Assembly: GCF_005925345.1 (NCBI RefSeq)
Contig: NZ_SSHJ01000007.1
Coordinates: forward strand, 66,479-130,478
Reading direction: 5' to 3'
DNA: 64,000 nucleotides
DNA from: Pedobacter ureilyticus
GTDB lineage: Bacteria > Bacteroidota > Bacteroidia > Sphingobacteriales > Sphingobacteriaceae
Shown here: piece by piece, positions 8,940 to 17,644 of the stretch
Layout: each line of letters starts with the position of its first letter
How positions within the stretch are numbered: position 1 is the first letter of the stretch
Notes under the pieces: generated by a model
Told to the model about the DNA's origin: nothing
Databases searched by the model: none
Seen by the model: the letters and a program-made list of their open reading frames with translations, nothing else
Made by a program: the position numbers and the translations under genes

Positions 8940-10967
8940 TCAGAAGTTGATACTTTGCTGCTGTTCCATGGTATCACTGTTATTGCCTTTGTTGTTGTTG
9001 TCCCCTTTTTCCTCTGTCGCATCGGCTTCCCTAATCTCCATTTTCTTCAATTCTACCTTCACTAGATGATCTATATCTGCCTTGATAGATGCATAGTTTT
9101 CCAGAATATCCGATTGACCAACCCTAATCTCTGGAATAGGCTGATAGCCCTTCCCCTCTTCTGCAATGGCCTCGTGGTCATTCTGGATTTCCGAATGGAA
9201 CATCTTCAGGCTGATTTTCTCGTCGGGGTTATCGGCCACCACGCCCACAAACTCGCCAGCGGAAAGGGTCGCAATCTTGGATGCGGGAATGGCATAGTCC
9301 ATCTGGGTGGATTTGGAAATGGAAACATCGCTATTGGAAATGCTTCTGCTTTCCTTGTCCTGTACGATCTTGCCAAATCCCTCGCTCAGTTTCTTTGCCG
9401 TATCGCCCGTCACCTGCCCCGAAATGATATTGCCCACAATCCCCGTAATCACATCCGCCTGTTCCGCGCCATAATCTTTTTTCAACTGCTCGGTAGACTG
9501 TACCGCAATGGTCGTAGAAACCTTGTTGCTACGGGCGGTAGCAATCAGGCTGTCCATGTTGTTAAAGAATATCGTTGGAAACTCATCGAAGATCAGGCTA
9601 CTTTTCAACTGTCCCTTTCTATTAACAAGCTTAATCACCCTAGAAGTATATAGGGACAATACCGCACCATAGACCTGCAGTTTCTGCGGATTATTCCCCA
9701 CGCAGATGATCTTGGGCTCCTCTGGATTGTTTAGGTCAAGGGTAAAATCATTACCGCTGAGCACATAATACAATTGCGGAGAGGACAATCTTGCAAGGCC
9801 GATCTTACCCGAAGCAATCTGTCCCTCTAGCTGTGGCATGGCCTTTCTTTGCAATGCCGAAATAAATGGATTAATCAGAGGAATGATCTCCTCCTCTTCC
9901 TTTAGAATAGCGAATAAAGGATCATAATCAAACTGGATCAGCTCGATCAAATGTGGCAGCGTACAGTATTTTCCCTCTTTATATTTTCTCAGGTACCAGA
10001 TCACCGCCGTCACAAAATTGACCGCACTCTCTACAAAGAAGTCGCCCTGCTTTTTGATCCAGTCCCTGTTCAGTCCGAGCATAATTGTCCGTGATGCTTC
10101 TGCCGCATCAGTAATATCTTCCATCCCCTCGGGAGAAAGTGGGTTACACCTGTGCTTCGGATTTTCCAGATCGATGGTATAGAACTTTGGTTTGACCTTA
10201 TAGTTTCTATGGTATCTCAATAGTTTGTTGTAGGCGATCTTGGAAAGGTCGTCGAACTTGAAATCATAGATGAACATGGAAAATCCTTTTTTGATATGCT
10301 GGTCAATGATGTGACGGATCACGAAATACGTCTTACCCGCACCTGGGGTTCCTGCAACTAGAATTCCCCGAAAGGGATTGATGACGTTGATCCAACTGTC
10401 CCTGACCTTGTTCCTCAATCTATATTTAGCTTGGAGGTTGATGGAATATTCATTCTCCAACAGCCGTTCCTCCTGCGGAAAGGTCTCGTTCTCCGAATTG
10501 AACACATCTTTATTCAGGCCGTTCTTGATCAACCTAGTTAGCATCGCCCCACCAGTAAGGATGAGCAGGTAACCTATTGCGGTGATAGCCATATATAATA
10601 AAGCTACAATCTGTGCTGGCGCATTAAGATACAAGCATAGGGCACTAATGAAATATAACAGCAGCCCTGTTAAAAGGTAGGCTACAATGGCATTCTTCTG
10701 TATCTTTTCATCCTTTCTGCCCTTGACCGCAACAAGTGAGACGATGAGCATGAGCAGTGCTGATAGCTTTGGTATCAGTATCCCTCGGAACAGGCCCGTT
10801 CTTGCAATATTGGCAATTAGCCTGTCGGTAATCTCCGCTGTCCATCCCCAAGCCTTAAAAGCTTGGTAACAGCATAAATAAAAATGGATGGCCAGTATGA
10901 ATATACTGATCAGCCTTGTAAAATCGGTTATCTTTCTAAGTCCCTGAATATCCTCTCCTGTGTTCAT
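8940..10967 (-). CDS. mobC: type IV coupling ATPase (VirD4/TraG family, MobC-like)
   Basis: This 675-aa protein has three or four membrane helices in its first 150 residues, then a Walker A (GTPGAGKTYF), a long nucleotide-binding domain and a Walker B (SSLIFDEFP). A Gln/Ser/Thr-rich segment follows (TTIAVQSTEQLKKDYGAEQA), as in TraG/TraD coupling proteins. It docks the relaxase-DNA complex to a secretion channel. It follows mobB by 16 bases on the same strand. The C-terminus (residues 635-675) is charged and low complexity. It is a distant paralogue of the coupling protein at 61368-63407, which argues that the two belong to separate elements. Confidence 0.9.
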   Translation of the reverse strand: MNTGEDIQGLRKITDFTRLISIFILAIHFYLCCYQAFKAWGWTAEITDRLIANIARTGLFRGILIPKLSALLMLIVSLVAVKGRKDEKIQKNAIVAYLLTGLLLYFISALCLYLNAPAQIVALLYMAITAIGYLLILTGGAMLTRLIKNGLNKDVFNSENETFPQEERLLENEYSINLQAKYRLRNKVRDSWINVINPFRGILVAGTPGAGKTYFVIRHIIDQHIKKGFSMFIYDFKFDDLSKIAYNKLLRYHRNYKVKPKFYTIDLENPKHRCNPLSPEGMEDITDAAEASRTIMLGLNRDWIKKQGDFFVESAVNFVTAVIWYLRKYKEGKYCTLPHLIELIQFDYDPLFAILKEEEEIIPLINPFISALQRKAMPQLEGQIASGKIGLARLSSPQLYYVLSGNDFTLDLNNPEEPKIICVGNNPQKLQVYGAVLSLYTSRVIKLVNRKGQLKSSLIFDEFPTIFFNNMDSLIATARSNKVSTTIAVQSTEQLKKDYGAEQADVITGIVGNIISGQVTGDTAKKLSEGFGKIVQDKESRSISNSDVSISKSTQMDYAIPASKIATLSAGEFVGVVADNPDEKISLKMFHSEIQNDHEAIAEEGKGYQPIPEIRVGQSDILENYASIKADIDHLVKVELKKMEIREADATEEKGDNNNKGNNSDTMEQQQSINF

Positions 10968-10983
10968 ATTGAAATATTTTAGT

Positions 10984-11907
10984 TTACATACTTAATCCCT
11001 GTTCGTTTTCCCTGTTCTTTCTGCGCTTCTTTCTTTTTTTCAGTCCAGTGCCCAGGGGCTCAGCATCCTGTTTTTCCAGTAGCAATCCAAGGTAATTGGT
11101 CTGTTCAGGTTGTGGGAGGTAGCTGTGCTGGCTTTCCTGTTTCGGCTCCTCAAGTTTTTCCTTTGGTGTAGAATTATTGGTTGATGCCCGTAAGTCAAGC
11201 CGTTCCTTCAGGCCTTTTGCATTGGCATTGGCATGATTGAACGTTTCACTGATCGGCCGCTGGAAATCAAATTGCTGATCAAATACCCTTTCGCCCGATT
11301 TCTTAAAGGCTACCCGGTCAAACTGCCCTAGTTTCTTGGAATGCTCGGCATTCTTGCCCCTAGATTTGTTCATCGGGCTCAACCTGATCTTGTTGGTGAT
11401 GTCCTTTCGGCTCACGATCACCTGAACGTGCATCTGCTCGCCCGGTTTGACCGTTCCGCGCTTGACCTGCCCACTTTTTACCTCTTTATCCTTGTGGGAA
11501 TAGTAGCGGTGGTTTTCCAGTTTGCCGAACCATAACAGGTCAGCATTTGACTGGATATTTTCCTTTTTGAAGTTTCTGGCGTATTCATCCATGATCTTCA
11601 CTGCATATTCGCTTAGCTTTTCCTTTGCGCCATCTTCACCGTAAAGTTCTTTTAGGTGGACAATCTCCTTTTGACTTGGGCTGATATTGATTAGAAAGAA
11701 CTTGGCATCATCCCTGCATAATTTGGCAATGTTATGATCGATCTTATTCTTAACCTCGTAGGACTGGACCTTCTTGCTTTCGCCATTGAACCACAGCATT
11801 GGTTCCTCAGATTTGAATAGCCTATTCTCCTTATCGAGGTAATGTACCAGCGTAGCACTGCTCCCCCTATTGTTTCCCATTTCGCTATCGGTGATATTGA
11901 TGTACAT
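10984..11907 (-). CDS. mobB: MobB-type relaxase (DUF5712 family)
   Basis: The start MYINITDSEMGNNRGSSATL and the following VHYLDKENR are hallmarks of Bacteroidota DUF5712 mobilisation proteins. The central block GEQMHVQVIVSRKD resembles the HxH-type metal site of relaxases, with QMHVQV at about residue 159. The 307-aa protein is expected to nick and bind the transfer origin. The last 60 residues are charged and Pro/Lys-rich. It sits 3 bases after the bfmA stop and before mobC, the standard bfmA-mobB-mobC order. I know the family mainly by context, so the exact catalytic residues are inference. Confidence 0.85.
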   Translation of the reverse strand: MYINITDSEMGNNRGSSATLVHYLDKENRLFKSEEPMLWFNGESKKVQSYEVKNKIDHNIAKLCRDDAKFFLINISPSQKEIVHLKELYGEDGAKEKLSEYAVKIMDEYARNFKKENIQSNADLLWFGKLENHRYYSHKDKEVKSGQVKRGTVKPGEQMHVQVIVSRKDITNKIRLSPMNKSRGKNAEHSKKLGQFDRVAFKKSGERVFDQQFDFQRPISETFNHANANAKGLKERLDLRASTNNSTPKEKLEEPKQESQHSYLPQPEQTNYLGLLLEKQDAEPLGTGLKKRKKRRKNRENEQGLSM

Positions 11908-11910
11908 GGC

Positions 11911-12429
11911 TTATAGGTTTTTGATCTTGTTGCGAAAGGTATCTGCCAATTCCTCTCTTTCCCTTGTCTTGAAAGTGCCAAGTTCCTCACGGCTTTTGAT
12001 ATAGTGGTTCAGGATCTGGAGGAATAACGCCTTTAGTTTTTCTTTGTCCTGCAAGGATTTAGTTATTAGGTTTTCGGTCGTATTCAGGTTTTTGATGATG
12101 GTCTTGTTGGCATTGATGACCTGCTCGTTAAAGTATTTGACGATTTCCTTTTGGTTGTTGATCATCCTGTCCATGCTTTCCTTCATGGGGATGAGCAACA
12201 GGTTTTCCTGAGCCTTGATGAAACTGGTATAGGCTTTATGGTTTTTCGCCAAGGTGTTTTTCATCAGCTCATCGTTGATATCCGTAGGATCTTTTCTGGT
12301 ACGGTAGAAATATTCCACCATTTTAACGAAGAGCTTCCGCTTGGTCAGTCCAAGGGACATGGCCACTTTTGCGAACTTGATATCGAGTTGTGCGGGGTAT
12401 TTTACCGTGTTTACATTTTCCTGTTCCAT
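11911..12429 (-). CDS. bfmA: BfmA/BtgA-family mobilisation protein
   Basis: This 172-aa protein has a ribbon-helix-helix-like N-terminus (TVKYPAQLDIKFAKVAMSLG then TKRKLFVKMVEYFY), the usual DNA-binding start of BfmA/BtgA, followed by a long helical, probably coiled-coil part. Such proteins bind the transfer origin and assist the relaxase. It is the first gene of the bfmA-mobB-mobC operon, and a repeat cluster that may be oriT lies directly upstream. Confidence 0.88.
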   Translation of the reverse strand: MEQENVNTVKYPAQLDIKFAKVAMSLGLTKRKLFVKMVEYFYRTRKDPTDINDELMKNTLAKNHKAYTSFIKAQENLLLIPMKESMDRMINNQKEIVKYFNEQVINANKTIIKNLNTTENLITKSLQDKEKLKALFLQILNHYIKSREELGTFKTREREELADTFRNKIKNL

Positions 12430-12448
12430 GTGTGGTTATTTGTTGCCG

Positions 12449-12521
12449 GAATTCAGAAGGGAATTCTGTTTTTGATGTTTGATGCCTTTGCTGAAGGCCA
12501 AAGAATTCCCGGAGAATTCTT
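12449..12521. other. oriT: candidate origin of transfer (repeat cluster)
   Basis: Four GAATTC words fall within about 70 bp. Two form the inverted repeat AAGAATTC-5 bp-GAATTCTT at 12501-12521. A second arm pair, CAGAA-5 bp-TTCTG, spans 12454-12468. The cluster lies directly upstream of bfmA, where oriT sits in this mobilisation family. The nick site is not identifiable by eye. Confidence 0.45.
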
Positions 12522-12805
12522 GAAACCCTGTAGCAGTAGCGTGGGGACAGAAAGTAAGGCTCTGCCTAACTTCCGCTTGCTCCTTTTTTTCTAAGGAAAA
12601 AGGACATTGCGAGGAAGCCGAAGCAATGCGGATAAACAATAGAATTTTGGGTAATGGGGCTGTACTTTTCATTGCAAAAATTTAAGTGACAGCAAAGTTG
12701 AGAGGTCAAGACTAGAGGTAATGGGTCATATTGGGATATACCAATAAGATTTTTTAGCTTGGCAATCGAAATAGTTAAATTCTATTACTTTTTGAATTTA
12801 AAGCA

Positions 12806-14443
12806 GTGAAAGAAAAAAATATCTTCTTTAAAGATCATCCTGATGGGAAATATGTAATCATGACGCCTCCCAAATGGATATATGTTGAAAAAAATGAGAC
12901 CGGAAAAGGAAATCTTCACCAGTTCCAGATTTCACCTGAATGTATATTTCAGATCAGTTGCCATCATATAAATGATTATATCTCCGCTGTGATCGAAAGC
13001 AACAAAATACTGCCTCATGATTTCGACTTGGCTAACATTAGTTTTGTCGAACAATATCAGCAAAAGGGGAACAAAGAGGTCTATAATTGGATGGCCCAAA
13101 TTGATGGAATGTTCTATATGGCTTCATACTATTTTGATTCTCGTTCTAAGGATCACAAAGAGGTAGGCCTTGAACTCATGGAAGTACGCATGGCACTCCA
13201 AAATCTCAAAATAAATAGAGGCGAACGCAAAGAGGAAGCAAAATCCAAGGATAAAAAGAAGACAAGTCCTACTAAAGATTATACGGACATTGTAAATTGG
13301 CGAGAACACGTAGTGAAATTCTATAAGTCGATGACAACGCAAACCCGGCCTAAAACCGAAAGAATATCTCCTTTGAATGTGGATGCTTTAAAACTCTACA
13401 CATTATTGTCATGCAAGATCTCGCGTAAACCAAATGGTTTCTTTGATGCGGTAAGACTTCATAAACCATTGGATAATCCAATTTGGTGGGATTTTATACT
13501 TGAATGCGAAATCGGTTTCATACAAGTGTGGAGAACCCCTTACGTAGTGGAGGCAAGCTACTCATTCGATGGCGACTTCAATCTAGAAAGCTTTTTTAAC
13601 CAGAATATCAATAAATATAGCAGTGAAATTGATATGATGATAAAAAATTTTGACCGTCATACCGTTTACATTAATCACTACCAAAGTTATCGGCAGTGTG
13701 TAGAAACGCTTTGGAAGGACATATCTGAGATTGATCTTTCTCTGCCGGAAGCGTTTTCTGAACATGTAACGAATGATAGCGAAATGAATAATTATACCAA
13801 AAAAGTTGAAGTCTTTTTAGCTAATAGCATAAAATACCATGTATTAGCCAAATCGATGGTACTGAATGCTGCTTTTGCTGTGGAGTCCTTTCTTAATTTA
13901 ATTATACGCATCGGGAGTACTCCAGAGTTGCGAATTTATCCAGACATTATTTCAAAATTCACAAAGCAAGACTTCCAATCAAGAATAAAGAGCTTAAGAT
14001 TTTATACTAGGATTTTTTCAGACGATGTTGACATGGGAAGCGATATCTATAGAGAAACTAAACAGCTCATGACCTTGCGAAACAAGTACGTACATTATGA
14101 AGAAGATGCGACGCATAACAAGCTTGGGGAGATATATTATGACCATGATTATCCATTACAGCCAGTTGAAACAAATAGGCCTGCTATCGAAGCTGCAAAA
14201 AAAACCTATCACCATCCAGATATTGACACAGTACGTAATGCCTATGAGACATCTAAAAATTTTGTTTTGATGTTGCAATCTCTAATTCATGAAGAGTTGC
14301 AGGAAAACTTACTATTTTTAGTTGAACAAAATCCGATTGGTTATAACGAGGCAAGAGGAACATATTCGTCAGTGTATATGCCCGCATCACTTGACTTCTT
14401 TACAATGATGAAATCCGACAGCGATGACCGACCAGTTCTTTAA
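12806..14443 (+). CDS. 545-aa protein with C-terminal HEPN-like RX4H motif, possible defence cargo
   Basis: I do not recognise the full-length protein. Residues about 340-510 are helical and include MVLNAAFAVESFLNL followed by LRNKYVHYEED, where Arg425 and His430 form the RX4H motif of HEPN ribonuclease-like domains. The N-terminal 150 residues are a separate aromatic-rich domain linked by a Lys-rich stretch (about 140-155). The first in-frame start is GTG at 12806, and the next ATG is at 12860. It is a single gene transcribed away from bfmA inside the mobilisable element, a typical position for defence or toxin cargo. HEPN membership is inference from one motif, and RNase activity is not shown. 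Confidence 0.55.
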   Translation: MKEKNIFFKDHPDGKYVIMTPPKWIYVEKNETGKGNLHQFQISPECIFQISCHHINDYISAVIESNKILPHDFDLANISFVEQYQQKGNKEVYNWMAQIDGMFYMASYYFDSRSKDHKEVGLELMEVRMALQNLKINRGERKEEAKSKDKKKTSPTKDYTDIVNWREHVVKFYKSMTTQTRPKTERISPLNVDALKLYTLLSCKISRKPNGFFDAVRLHKPLDNPIWWDFILECEIGFIQVWRTPYVVEASYSFDGDFNLESFFNQNINKYSSEIDMMIKNFDRHTVYINHYQSYRQCVETLWKDISEIDLSLPEAFSEHVTNDSEMNNYTKKVEVFLANSIKYHVLAKSMVLNAAFAVESFLNLIIRIGSTPELRIYPDIISKFTKQDFQSRIKSLRFYTRIFSDDVDMGSDIYRETKQLMTLRNKYVHYEEDATHNKLGEIYYDHDYPLQPVETNRPAIEAAKKTYHHPDIDTVRNAYETSKNFVLMLQSLIHEELQENLLFLVEQNPIGYNEARGTYSSVYMPASLDFFTMMKSDSDDRPVL

Positions 14444-14451
14444 ATAAAAAA

Positions 14452-14477
14452 CTCGGCAGTCTAATTCAACTGCCGAG
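14452..14477 (-). terminator. rho-independent terminator for the gene at 14497
   Basis: A 9-bp stem (CTCGGCAGT/ACTGCCGAG) with an 8-nt loop is followed on the minus strand by TTTTTTATTT. It terminates the minus-strand gene and may also serve the convergent plus-strand gene ending at 14443. Confidence 0.8.
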
Positions 14478-14496
14478 CTAAAAAAACTAGGGTTTT

Positions 14497-15285
14497 CTAG
14501 TCAGTATTCTTCGCTTCATCATCAGCTTGAGCTGCCAATTGTATAACATATCCAACTAAAAAAGCATCAACCAATGAAAGCGCATAGTCACGATCAATGG
14601 GCAACATTTCGGGCTTTAATAATTCTTCGTCGATATAACGTTCCGCATCCCATAATTTGCGGGTCTCTTTGGGATGGTCGGGTTCGATGCGATTAAAGAT
14701 ACGCTCGAATGACCAATTTGCTGCCTTAATAAATTCTTCACGATCTTCTTTTTCTAAAGGCAATGAAGATATTTTCGGACCAGTACTGCTTATTACTGGG
14801 CGAGCTTGTTGCTCATCTTCATCAGCTACAAATCTTTCTTCAGGGGATATCCTATAATCATCGTAGTAGACTTCCTGTTCCCTTTCCAAAAAGACCTCTT
14901 TAAAGATCTGCAACCTAAAATCGTCATCGATCGTGACCTTGTTTTCGTTTTCTACTCCAAAGATATATCCTTCCCAGTCGCGGACTTCCACTCTGTCCAT
15001 ATTATCGAACAGAAGTATCGCTAACTCAGTTCTGGCAGGAGATGCCTTCAAAAGTTCGATCCATTTGGTAAATCCGCATAATTTTGAAATGATGTGCTGT
15101 GCATTCCCGAGTTTGAAGTGTTCTTCATCGATTTTGAAATCATCGACCAGCATGTCGAACCAAAAATATTTTGGCTCATAGTTGTACACTTTGCGTCCCA
15201 GTTTTGGGTCAAAAGAAGAGGTTTGGGTTTTGAAATCTTTGTGAAGATTTTTTGCTTGGAGTTTTAGATACTCAATAGGTGTCAT
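14497..15285 (-). CDS. unknown 262-aa acidic cytoplasmic protein
   Basis: This protein has no signal peptide or membrane helix. The start MTPIEYLKLQAKNLHKDFKT and the block AQHIISKLCGFTKWIELLKAS are the most conserved-looking parts. The GFxxWxxLL pattern resembles a short helical domain found in some toxin, antitoxin and glyoxalase-associated proteins, but this is weak. The C-terminal half is rich in Glu and Asp (for example ADEDEQQ). The protein type is common as a hypothetical in Bacteroidota. It is convergent with the HEPN-like gene and divergent from the recombinase, inside the mobilisable element. No function is assigned. Confidence 0.7.
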   Translation of the reverse strand: MTPIEYLKLQAKNLHKDFKTQTSSFDPKLGRKVYNYEPKYFWFDMLVDDFKIDEEHFKLGNAQHIISKLCGFTKWIELLKASPARTELAILLFDNMDRVEVRDWEGYIFGVENENKVTIDDDFRLQIFKEVFLEREQEVYYDDYRISPEERFVADEDEQQARPVISSTGPKISSLPLEKEDREEFIKAANWSFERIFNRIEPDHPKETRKLWDAERYIDEELLKPEMLPIDRDYALSLVDAFLVGYVIQLAAQADDEAKNTD

Positions 15286-15654
15286 AATACATTCCTGTTT
15301 AGACCTACGTAATTATCCTATGTAATTGCATCCGTAATCTTGTTTGGATAATAAGCAGGCAGGTTTGCATTATTAAACATTTAATTGGCTGAATAGATCT
15401 TTGCACGGAAGAGCTAGCTTGCCAAAAGCATATACAATTATAAATATAATTTTTTTTATTATCAATAATCAATAGAATCTAAATAGAAAAAATCGATTAG
15501 GATTTTCTTGCAGAGAACTAAATAATTTAGTAAATTAATAACTTAAAATCTAGCTGGATTTGACATTTAAGGTGGTATAATTCTATTGAGATATACCATC
15601 ATGGGGCAATGCGTTTAAAGCAATCTTTTAATTATTGTACCAAAATAAAGTATA
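15286..15654. other. AT-rich intergenic region before the recombinase unit
   Basis: No coding frame is seen. It holds an inverted repeat TGGTATA-12 bp-TATACCA at 15573-15598, upstream of the 54-aa ORF, which could be a control or recombinase-binding site. Poly-T and poly-A runs near 15440-15470 suggest a promoter region for the divergent genes. Confidence 0.4.
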
Positions 15655-15819
15655 ATGAAAACAAGATTGGACGAAAAGAGAAATATCACACCGAAGCAGG
15701 CAGTAGAGATATTGAGAAAGAACGGTGTTGAAGTATCAGAGGAAAAAGCGATCAAGATACTTGATACAATGTATTTCCTAGCTGGACTGATTGTAGAACA
15801 TAATTTTAAAAAATGTTGA
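15655..15819 (+). CDS. 54-aa protein translationally coupled to the serine recombinase
   Basis: The ATG at 15655 opens a frame reading MKTRLDEKRNITPKQAVEIL and onward to a TGA at 15817-15819, which overlaps the recombinase ATG at 15813 by 7 bases. The predicted fold is two or three helices with ITPKQAVEILRKNGVEVSEE and a hydrophobic second helix (MYFLAGLIVEHNF). I recall very similar short proteins ahead of large serine recombinases in Bacteroidota. The overlap implies coupled translation, so it may be a recombination directionality factor or regulator. That role is inference. Confidence 0.75.
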   Translation: MKTRLDEKRNITPKQAVEILRKNGVEVSEEKAIKILDTMYFLAGLIVEHNFKKC

Positions 15820-17381
15820 TAGCAGATTTATATATAAGGGTAAGTACAGATGAACAGGCTGATAAAGGCTACTCCCAAAGAAACCAGAATGAGGTATTGA
15901 GCAGATATTGCGAAATCAACAACATAACCATACGCAAGACCATATATGAGGATCACTCCGCGAAAACCTTTATTCGTCCACAATGGCAAAAATATCTCGC
16001 TGGCTTAAAGAATTCCAAAAAAGATAGACCAGACCTCGTTCTTTTTACAAAATGGGACAGGTTTAGCCGAAATGCTCCCGATGCCTACCAGATGATCGCA
16101 ACATTAAAAAGCTTTGGAGTTGAACCACAGGCAATGGAACAGCCATTGGATATGTCCGTACCAGAAAACAAGATGATGCTAGCCATCTATCTTACAGCCC
16201 CTGAAATCGAAAATGACAGAAGGGCATTAAACGTATTCTATGGTATGAGAAGGGCAAAGAAGGAAGGACGCTGGATGGCAACCGCACCAATAGGATATGC
16301 GAATAAATCTAGTGAAAACGGCACTAAATATATAGCGCCCAAAGAGCCCGAAGCATCCATTTTGAAATTGGCCTTTACAGAGCTTGCAAAAGGCAAGTAT
16401 TCCGTATCACAAATTTATCATCAGGCAAAGGAAGCTGGACTTGGGTGCTCACTGAACAGATTTTTTGAGGTTATTAGGAATCCTGTGTATTGCGGCATAC
16501 TTATCATTCCCAAGTTCAAAGAAGAAGAAAAGTATTTTGTAAAAGCTACACATGAGCCTATTATTTCAGAAACCCTTTTCTATGAGGTGCAGGATATACT
16601 CGAAGGACGGACTAAATCAATTAAAGCAAAAGTTGTTGCCCCCGATAAATTACCATTAAGAGGATTTATTGACTGCTCAAGATGTACCCGAACCTTATGT
16701 GGAAGCGCGTCAAAGGGTCGGAATGCGCATTACCACTATTACCATTGCAGTTCAAAATGTGGATGCAGGCATAAAGCTGATGAAGTTAATACCTCTTTCA
16801 TTAAGGAACTTACCAGTTATGTTGTCAATCCAGATTATGCTGAGCTTTTCAAGGAAGTGATTAAGGATAAATACTTCGAACTTGCTGGCGATACCGGACA
16901 GGACAGGAATAATTATATCAAACAGATTACAGGTGAAAATAATAGGATTACCAAAGCGCGGGAACTATTGCTGATAGGTGATATTGACGGCATAGATTTT
17001 AAGGCAATCAAATCTGAGTCCGAACAGAAAATTCTTGTCTTGGAAGCTAAGTTAGAAACATTGAGAAATGCTGTCTATATCGACTATAATTCGGTGGAAG
17101 TGTTATTGGACGACGCAATCGTGAGTTTAACCAAACTAAACACAATATTCTGTAAATCAAATGTTTCCGAACAAAGAAAGTTGATTGGTTCGATGTACCC
17201 CCAAAAATTCACTTTTGAAACTCTAAAAGCTCGAACCGCAAAATTGGGCGAAACCTATGAAGATATATACTTGATAAACAGATATTTAGAAGGTAAAAAA
17301 AACGGGGTAAAAGAAACTAAATTTCAATTACCCCGTATGGTGGGCCCAGCTGGGCTCGAACCAGCGACCAAGAGATTATGA
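15813..17381 (+). CDS. large serine recombinase (integrase of the mobilisable element)
   Basis: Residues 1-150 are a resolvase domain: YIRVSTDEQ has the catalytic Ser11, and DLVLFTKWDRFSRN, ENKMMLAI and ENDRR follow. A Recombinase domain (about 165-270; PIGYANKS, RNPVYCG) is next, then a zinc ribbon (CSRC and CSSKCGC, about 287-325) and a coiled coil (about 360-430). It would integrate and excise the element. The last 14 codons, from 17337, read MVGPAGLEPATKRL and are the antisense of the tRNA-Met 3' half. The C-terminus is therefore supplied by the integration site and will differ in the excised form. Confidence 0.93.
   Translation: MLIADLYIRVSTDEQADKGYSQRNQNEVLSRYCEINNITIRKTIYEDHSAKTFIRPQWQKYLAGLKNSKKDRPDLVLFTKWDRFSRNAPDAYQMIATLKSFGVEPQAMEQPLDMSVPENKMMLAIYLTAPEIENDRRALNVFYGMRRAKKEGRWMATAPIGYANKSSENGTKYIAPKEPEASILKLAFTELAKGKYSVSQIYHQAKEAGLGCSLNRFFEVIRNPVYCGILIIPKFKEEEKYFVKATHEPIISETLFYEVQDILEGRTKSIKAKVVAPDKLPLRGFIDCSRCTRTLCGSASKGRNAHYHYYHCSSKCGCRHKADEVNTSFIKELTSYVVNPDYAELFKEVIKDKYFELAGDTGQDRNNYIKQITGENNRITKARELLLIGDIDGIDFKAIKSESEQKILVLEAKLETLRNAVYIDYNSVEVLLDDAIVSLTKLNTIFCKSNVSEQRKLIGSMYPQKFTFETLKARTAKLGETYEDIYLINRYLEGKKNGVKETKFQLPRMVGPAGLEPATKRL
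17302..17336 (-). terminator. terminator of tRNA-Met, inside the recombinase 3' end
   Basis: A 9-bp perfect stem (ACGGGGTAA/TTACCCCGT) lies directly after the tRNA 3' end on the minus strand and is followed by a run of eight T. It fits a rho-independent terminator for the tRNA. It is also coding sequence for the recombinase on the other strand. Confidence 0.75.
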
Positions 17382-17414
17382 GTCTCCTACTCTAACCAAC
17401 TGAGCTATAGGCCC
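17338..17414 (-). tRNA. trnM: tRNA-Met (anticodon CAT), CCA encoded
   Basis: On the minus strand GGGCCTA pairs with TGGGCCC as acceptor, GCTC/GAGT form the D stem, GGAGA-CTCATAA-TCTCT is the anticodon arm with CAT, and GCTGG-TTCGAGC-CCAGC is the T arm. Discriminator A is followed by CCA. The loop and body fit elongator Met better than initiator, though a lysidine-modified tRNA-Ile2 also has CAT and cannot be excluded. The gene appears intact. The plus-strand recombinase frame ends within it, so this is probably the integration target. Confidence 0.92.
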
Positions 17415-17552
17415 TTACGCATTTTTTTGCTACCTGCGTGAGGCAAATTTAGACAAATTTTTTAAGTCGTCAACATCCTTTTTTTTCTTTGAAAAACCCT
17501 CAAAGATTTTCTAAAATGTTTAACCTAAACAGCTCATCTTCATTTCTTTAGC

Positions 17553-17581
17553 CAGTAGATTATGAGTCTTTTACTTTGACC
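17553..17581 (-). repeat. decayed copy of the tRNA-Met anticodon region
   Basis: AGATTATGAGTCT at 17557-17569 is identical to the tRNA-Met anticodon arm (17373-17385). The similarity extends on both sides to about 29 bp, with most differences being transitions. It does not fold as a tRNA. It may be an old attachment-site copy left by earlier integration. Confidence 0.5.
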
Positions 17582-17644
17582 GCCCTAAAAAAGGCGAAAA
17601 TCTTCGTTTCTAACTTACAGAGGCAATATAATGACTTTTTTTTG

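Noticed and set aside
12436..12672. 78-codon minus-strand frame upstream of bfmA
   Set aside because: It overlaps the repeat cluster that looks like oriT, has Cys/Ser-rich non-natural composition and no clear start signal. Similar frames recur in databases because the DNA is conserved, not necessarily the protein.
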